Translations under genes and position numbers: made by a program
Notes under the pieces: model-generated
Database searches by the model: none
What the model was told of the DNA's origin: nothing
The model's input: only the letters and a program-made list of their open reading frames with translations
Assembly: GCF_036588685.1 (NCBI RefSeq)
Contig: NC_086374.1
Coordinates: 38,184,886 to 38,248,885 of the forward strand
Origin: Mytilus trossulus
Lineage: Eukaryota; Mollusca; Bivalvia; Mytilida; Mytilidae
Length of the DNA stretch: 64,000 nucleotides
Direction: 5' to 3'
Shown: positions 60,801-64,000 of the stretch, one piece after another
Layout: each line of letters starts with the position of its first letter
Numbering within the stretch: the first letter of the stretch is position 1

Positions 60801-63115
60801 CATTTCTTGTCCCATATACTCCTAAAACAATCATTATTCTATTTTATGTTTTTTTGAAACTTAACCTGAATATGACGACACATATCTTCTTTCATGAGAA
60901 TGGATACAAAAAATACCCAAGTGTCGGTTCCTCGCAACTGAGATCCATCTTGTTTCTGGTGTTTTTGTTTTTCTGTGTGGTTTTTGTGAGCTGTTATTTT
61001 TATGTTTGTTTTTTTTGGTTGTATGTCTTTGATGGTCTCCTCCTTTATTTACCATCATAAGAGAACTGATGGATTAATACCTTAAAGACAATCATCATCT
61101 GTTTTAAAGATATAGTTGAAACTGAACGTCAAACTATAAAGTGACTTGCCTTTTTATAAATTCTTCCCAAAAAATTGTTTCCTTTGGTGTCATGGACATA
61201 ATTTTTCCGTCTTTAAAATCTTTATCTTCTGTCCATTTTGGCTTGTGTCGAACATCAAAAGGTTTATCGGTCGTTGGTGTTATAACAGTTTGTTCGTGAA
61301 TTGGTTTGTCTGGTGTTTTGTCTGACCAACTGACTGTTTTCCTTTTATTCGTTTCGACTACAACTTCATTTAAATCTTCAGTCTGTATACCTCTGTCTTC
61401 TTTCGTTTTTGTTTCCTTTTTTGAGAGCTCTAATATACTTCTTAAATCTTTTAGCTGATTAACTGGCATTAAGCGTTTTAACCAGCTTTTTTGTTTCTTC
61501 TTTTTTTCTTTTTCTTTTTTATTTCTTTCTTCCTCATCCTTTTCTTTTTGCGTTTTTTTCTTAGCTACTTCGCGTGTTCCCCATGATACAGAGTTCATAT
61601 TACATAGTGAATAAATGATCAATAATAAAAATCCACTAGGAACACACAAAAAGTATAATAGCCCGTAAAAAATGCAGCTAAATTCCCATGGGTGAATAAC
61701 GGCAGCGAAAAGGAAAATAAACACCATTGCGCATAGGAAAATTACACTCGGATGAAATGGACTCTGCTTAACGGCTGTTATAATGCATCCAACAAATACC
61801 ACCATCATTATAAATGAATAAATGGCGCTGAATATTTCTGCTGTGATTATCTGATATTTAGGCTTCACTGTAAAGCATAAAATCGTGTATAAAATAGCTG
61901 GTGAAAGAGCTATTGCATAAGATGTTAGAAGATTCATTTGAAAAACAGTTAGATATGCTCCAGCTATCATCATGATTACTGTGGAAGGTCCAATCAAGGT
62001 CGACAACATCAAAGCTCCTAAAAACAATTGTGGTAACAAATTAATACACCGAAACCCATAACTATGTTAGTTGAAAATAATTAATCTATGATCCTACATT
62101 TCTAGATACTGACGTTAACTTTATACGGAAACTCAAAATAAAAGTTATGAAATGTATTTGTACAATTTATATCTATTTTACTAATCTTTACTTATAAAAT
62201 ATCTTTAATCGAATTGCGTATCGTTACCAAATTGAGTACGGCTTAAAATTCTAAAACGCATTGCTCCGTTTTCTATTATGAATTCATTACATACAACAAA
62301 ATTTTAGAAAGACGAAATTCAATTAATACATGAGTCTAAGCTTTTGGACAGACAACAAATGATAACCAGTCTAAACTTTCAAAAGTGAAGCTGAATCTTT
62401 ATCAACAATAACACTATAATGTGTCAATGGGACAAAGAAGATGCCCCACTTGCATATAACGTTATAAAAAACACAACTAGGAAATTAATAAATTGACACC
62501 ATCCAAAATCCAACTTGACGAGTGTTTTCTGGTAATACGCATTGTGTATAAGCTTCATAACTTGTGATTGATACACACTTAAGAAAGATATCGGAAAGGG
62601 AAGGTAATATTCAGCCTTTTTTCCATTTAAGAAAGGGCCGTTCTCTCATATTTAGGCTCCTCGTTTCATGAAGGGCATAACTCCAGAACGGTAAAAGTGA
62701 CGCCACAACTAATTTAAACTTTATATGAGTTTTGTTGTCATTAGTCTTGTGTGAAAGTTTCCATAATATTTGGTTGAGGCAAATAATGGGTTAAGAAACA
62801 ACACATTTTTCTACTAACGGACGTACAGGAGGACAAAAGTCAACCTTACTGCCTCCTCCGGTATGCGGCCGGTCAATAAAAAGTTACCTTGATAAATCAT
62901 GAACAACCAACTGATGTTGTTATTTATAGACACGGTGTTCCTCGCATCTGTCAGTAAATCCATAATATTAGCAATTGTCGATGGCATCCAACGCCTTCTT
63001 TGGTTGAAGAATTCTCCAAATCCTTCGGGTGCATAAGTATAGGCATCTGAGGCAGCGGCATAATCTACCCTATATCCTTGCTGAAGCAGTAATGTACACA
63101 ACCAGCGATCCTCAC
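47878..63115 (-). CDS. CHS: Chitin synthase, 3' part of gene (four exons, 733 codons; 5' end beyond window)
   Basis: Family 2 glycosyltransferase that polymerises chitin from UDP-GlcNAc in the plasma membrane; in molluscs it is linked to shell and gut chitin. Exons in transcript order: 63115-62888, 62017-61150, 49440-49269 and 48813-47878, with matching phases 1, 2 and 0. The joined frame runs from GEDRWLCTLL through QRRRW (62988-63002), several membrane spans, SWGTRE (61569-61586), a lysine/glutamate-rich segment, a further membrane pair and a long charged tail ending RLCFI. EDRWL, QRRRW and SWGTRE are the signature motifs of metazoan chitin synthases. The donor-substrate domain and any N-terminal myosin motor (known in molluscan forms) would lie past position 64000. 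The third intron, counted from the 3' end backward as 49441-61149, is 11.7 kb, starts GC rather than GT, and carries a satellite-like array. Confidence 0.93.
48935..49015 (+). repeat. R1-type repeat fragment in a chitin synthase intron
   Basis: GTTCAAGGCTATGCAGTGAT, then TTCTCATTGGCAATATTGC, follow the R1 order; plus orientation, opposite to the gene. Confidence 0.5.
49269..49440 (-). CDS. CHS: Chitin synthase exon: YLKPLD segment and membrane span
   Basis: Starts after TATTTTACAG and encodes YLKPLDANKKEQETMKQA, then LAELRNEVVAGFAF and a hydrophobic segment (INLIWISINFMFQL), ending EFPTA at a GTATGT donor. Its first base completes an AGG codon begun at 61150-61151, giving FIKR-YLKPLD as expected for the family. 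Confidence 0.88.
49500..49690 (-). repeat. Dispersed repeat in the 11.7-kb chitin synthase intron
   Basis: ACTGCCATATTCCTGACTTG, ATGTAGAAAATGGTGGATTG, AACCTGGTTTTATAGCGC and CTCTCACTTGTACGACAG recur reversed and diverged at about 31625-31700. Short interspersed family; non-coding. Confidence 0.55.
49960..56366. repeat. Tandem array of 12 units, about 583 bp each, in a chitin synthase intron
   Basis: The anchor TTAGACCCTTCTACAACG occurs at 49971, 50555, 51138, 51726, 52310, 52892, 53476, 54058, 54643, 55222, 55810 and 56257. Spacings are 579-588, except the last (447), where the unit lost about 137 bases between GAAATATTGACAC and TGTCAGCAGG. Units are almost identical; most length change comes from one A-run after CACAAGTTAAC. 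Each of units 1-11 holds a hammerhead-like core (first at 50250) and a short internal doublet of AAAAATGAGGGTAC. Both array ends run into TA microsatellite. Small open frames in each unit (for example 50530-50757) repeat because the unit repeats; I see no domain and do not call genes. Confidence 0.95.
50250..50288 (+). ncRNA. Hammerhead-ribozyme-like core, first of 11 array copies
   Basis: CTGAAGA (50250-50256), stem II GACA/TGTC (50257-50260 with 50266-50269), GAAA (50270-50273), then CCGGATATGGTGTA ending in a UA at 50287-50288. The core nucleotides and stem II fit the consensus. Stem III is weak (A-U, U-G, then C against U, then C-G) and stem I is not evident from the flanks. Likely descended from a hammerhead but possibly inactive. 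Confidence 0.45.
56366..56775. repeat. TA microsatellites flanking the array's right end
   Basis: TA runs at about 56366-56386, 56464-56477 and 56743-56773, separated by unique-looking sequence that includes two GGGATTCGAACCC/GAATCCCGGCGA words in opposite orientation. No gene. Confidence 0.8.
57195..57770 (+). mobile_element. Penelope-like element C-terminal and complete-looking 3' tail
   Basis: From TTGATAGAGGATTGCTG through GAGTTGGTTGACCGTTA (frame broken at about 57300), ATGATATCGGATATGTTCC and the long tail, then AAAACCCGCAAGGGTCC, AATAAAGTATTTC and repeats of TATTTC. The TATTTC microsatellite looks like the 3' terminus. A hammerhead-bearing repeat follows at once. Confidence 0.72.
57812..57852 (+). 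ncRNA. Hammerhead-ribozyme candidate, best-preserved core in window
   Basis: CTGATGA (57812-57818), stem II GTCT/AGAC (57819-57822 with 57829-57832), GAAA (57833-57836), stem III ACGC/GCGT (57836-57839 with 57847-57850) and the UA cleavage dinucleotide at 57850-57851. All invariant core bases of the hammerhead fold are present and in order. Stem I, formed by the flanks, is weak: only TTA before the core and TAA after it pair, leaving one C unpaired. Hammerheads are known in Penelope-like elements and in animal retrozymes, which fits the neighbour. Activity is untested. Confidence 0.55.
57890..58200 (-). repeat. R2-type repeat in chitin synthase intron
   Basis: AACAAAAAAACAGCCGAAG, TGGGTCTTTAATACAGCGAG, GCATGCTTCAGCTGTCCCC and ATGCTCTTGACGTGGGACAG follow the order of the R2 copies at 19488 and 25860. 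Confidence 0.6.
58480..60360 (-). mobile_element. Degenerate Penelope-like element with most of its reverse transcriptase
   Basis: On the minus strand, from high to low coordinates, broken frames read ELVNKLLFVPSDKAAN (about 59640), a diverged middle, FRYLDDILALNNDDFSMYN (about 58900-58960), YPVELILNIANTNNN, then VNYPFLDCDVPLSPSYGVH and ISQLVRFVCNNVLDFSERN (about 58620-58740). YLDD is the catalytic reverse transcriptase box. The block differs in sequence from the copies at 17420 and 32355, so it belongs to another PLE subfamily. Numerous stops and frameshifts make it dead. It lies in the long intron of the chitin synthase gene, same orientation. Confidence 0.78.
60361..61149. other. Distal part of the 11.7-kb intron, nothing recognised
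   Basis: AT-rich sequence; overlapping open frames on both strands near 60860-61060 have no domain. The intron's GC donor is at 61148-61149. Confidence 0.5.
61150..62017 (-). CDS. CHS: Chitin synthase exon: membrane cluster, SWGTRE, basic coiled segment
   Basis: Follows a TTGTTTTTAG acceptor and continues MIYQ-GALMLSTLIGP. About five hydrophobic spans precede HPWEFSCIFYGLLYFL, then SWGTREV (61569-61586), a conserved motif needed for activity in chitin synthases. A K/E-rich stretch of about 35 residues (EVAKKKTQKEKDEEER onward) suggests a coiled coil facing the cytosol. The exon ends in FWEEFIK plus AG before GCAAGT, a GC donor; reading through would give a stop five codons later. Confidence 0.92.
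62018..62887. other. Intron of chitin synthase
   Basis: 870-bp intron between the QRRRW exon and the SWGTRE exon, GTAACT donor and TTTTTAG acceptor, AT-rich. No other feature. Confidence 0.6.
62888..63115 (-). CDS. CHS: Chitin synthase exon: EDRWL and QRRRW catalytic motifs
   Basis: Encodes EDRWLCTLLLQQGYRVDY, then an alanine-rich stretch, GFGEFFNQRRRW and NNNISWLFMIYQ. ED of EDRWL is the catalytic-base region and QRRRW binds the product; both are intact. It starts after ATTATTATCAAG with two bases that complete a glycine codon from an upstream exon outside the window, and ends CAAG|GTAACT. Confidence 0.93.
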
Positions 63116-63218
63116 CTTGATAATAATGAAAATTACAATTATTATTTATTTGTGATGAAAGAACTCTTTATTTCAGATTTTTTTATCAGTATTATTCATT
63201 TTGATAATCTATTTTTGA

Positions 63219-63778
63219 ATTGATTGCTTCTTTTGTAAATTCATTTGGGTGTTAAAGCGTTGACAGACGTACACTTTGTGTAAAGCGCGGAATACTTTTG
63301 ATTACATTTTTTAGCTTAGATCATGAAAACACGATTTCTAAATTAAGTTTTTCTTTAATTCACCTGTTCACTTTATTGTGGAAGCTCATCGTGAATGTGA
63401 ATGTCAAATTTCATTGTGTAATAATTACATTAGCTGTATGTTTCATTATAATACGTTATTCTGATTGGCAAACTGCAATCTCGCGTTATTCCTTAAACAA
63501 TTTCATTTCAAAATGAATTGTAACATTCATGTTGACACGTGCTTCTACAATAAAGTGCACAAGTAAATAAAAGAAAAAAAACTTGATAGTAATCGTGTTT
63601 CATGATCATAGCCAAAAAATGTAATTATAAGTATTGAATGATTCTTTTAGTAATTTCATAGGGTTGTAAAAGCGTTGACCGTGCGCACATTTTAAGAATA
63701 AAGAGCTTCCGCGCTCATACTAAATGTACTTCGGTCAACGCTTTTACACCCAAATGAATTTACAAAAAGAAGCATTCA
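63219..63778. mobile_element. 560-bp terminal-inverted-repeat element in or near chitin synthase
   Basis: The left end (ATTGCTTCTTTTGTAAATTC, then ATTTGGGTGTTAAAGCGTTG) is matched in reverse by the right end at about 63732-63778 (GGTCAACGCTTTTACACC, then CAAATGAATTTAC) over about 44 bases with two or three differences. A partial extra copy of the inner end (GTTGTAAAAGCGTTGACCG) lies at about 63664. No transposase. It lies upstream of the first chitin synthase exon seen, probably in an intron. Confidence 0.75.
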
Positions 63779-64000
63779 ATCCTTAAATGAATGTTAATTT
63801 CACAAGGATGCGGGATTGCTGTAAGCCAATACTAATAACGTATCATAATGAAACATACATATGTAAAGTAATTATTAAAGGATCAAAGAGTTAACTAACA
63901 GTATTTCATATTGGGTTTTAAACATAGAAAAATGTAATAATTAACTTTCATTTAAGACATTTATGATTATTATACTTTGCGTTAAAATTGATTGGTTCAT

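Noticed and set aside
60854-61060. Overlapping 65-68-codon frames on both strands
   Set aside because: No domain, no splice sites, T-rich low-complexity sequence in an intron.
1-64000. CRISPR array, operon or other prokaryotic system
   Set aside because: Spliced genes, polyadenylation signals and metazoan families show this is animal DNA; the tandem array has no spacers.

Overview
This window is eukaryotic, AT-rich, intron-rich and dense in transposon debris. It most likely comes from a bivalve mollusc, probably a mussel. The pointers are a metazoan-type chitin synthase, small secreted C-type lectins with short phase-consistent exons, an intronless peptide-receptor-like GPCR, and many decayed Penelope-like retroelements with short interspersed repeats of mussel type. 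The species call is inference; the gene calls come from translation and splice-phase checks done by eye.

Layout. 1-13.1 kb has no convincing host gene. It holds a broken PIF/Harbinger transposase, hairpin elements, short interspersed repeats and a hammerhead-ribozyme-like core. 13.2-16.2 kb is a complete five-exon C-type lectin gene (CTL1, + strand, 169 aa). 16.4-18.4 kb is Penelope-like debris in both orientations. 18.4-27.0 kb is a second lectin gene (CTL2, + strand, 167 aa) whose first two exons, with about 2.3-2.5 kb of flank, are tandemly duplicated, so two alternative 5' cassettes face one set of exons 3-5. 27-36.6 kb is repeats and AT-rich DNA. 36.68-37.84 kb is a single-exon class A GPCR (386 aa). 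42.5-46.8 kb is a two-exon gene for a 127-aa protein ending in an A20-type zinc finger; its intron holds a 1.65-kb terminal-inverted-repeat element. 47.9-63.1 kb (- strand) is the 3' end of a chitin synthase gene: four exons, 733 codons, running off the right edge. Its 11.7-kb intron holds a 12-unit, about 583-bp tandem array plus more Penelope-like sequence.

The lectins are paralogues with the same exon phases (1,0,1,2) and similar C-terminal tails, so they arose by local duplication; the CTL2 5' cassette is a later duplication in the same place. The GPCR, zinc-finger and chitin synthase genes show no obvious functional link to each other.

Points most worth following: (1) the intronic array, whose units each carry a hammerhead-like core, and the better-formed core at 57.8 kb; (2) the duplicated 5' cassette of CTL2, with an internal filled-site/empty-site pair for a TTAA-flanked MITE; (3) a GC-AG intron in chitin synthase; (4) loss of the EPN glutamate in CTL1; (5) the large fold-back element in the zinc-finger gene.
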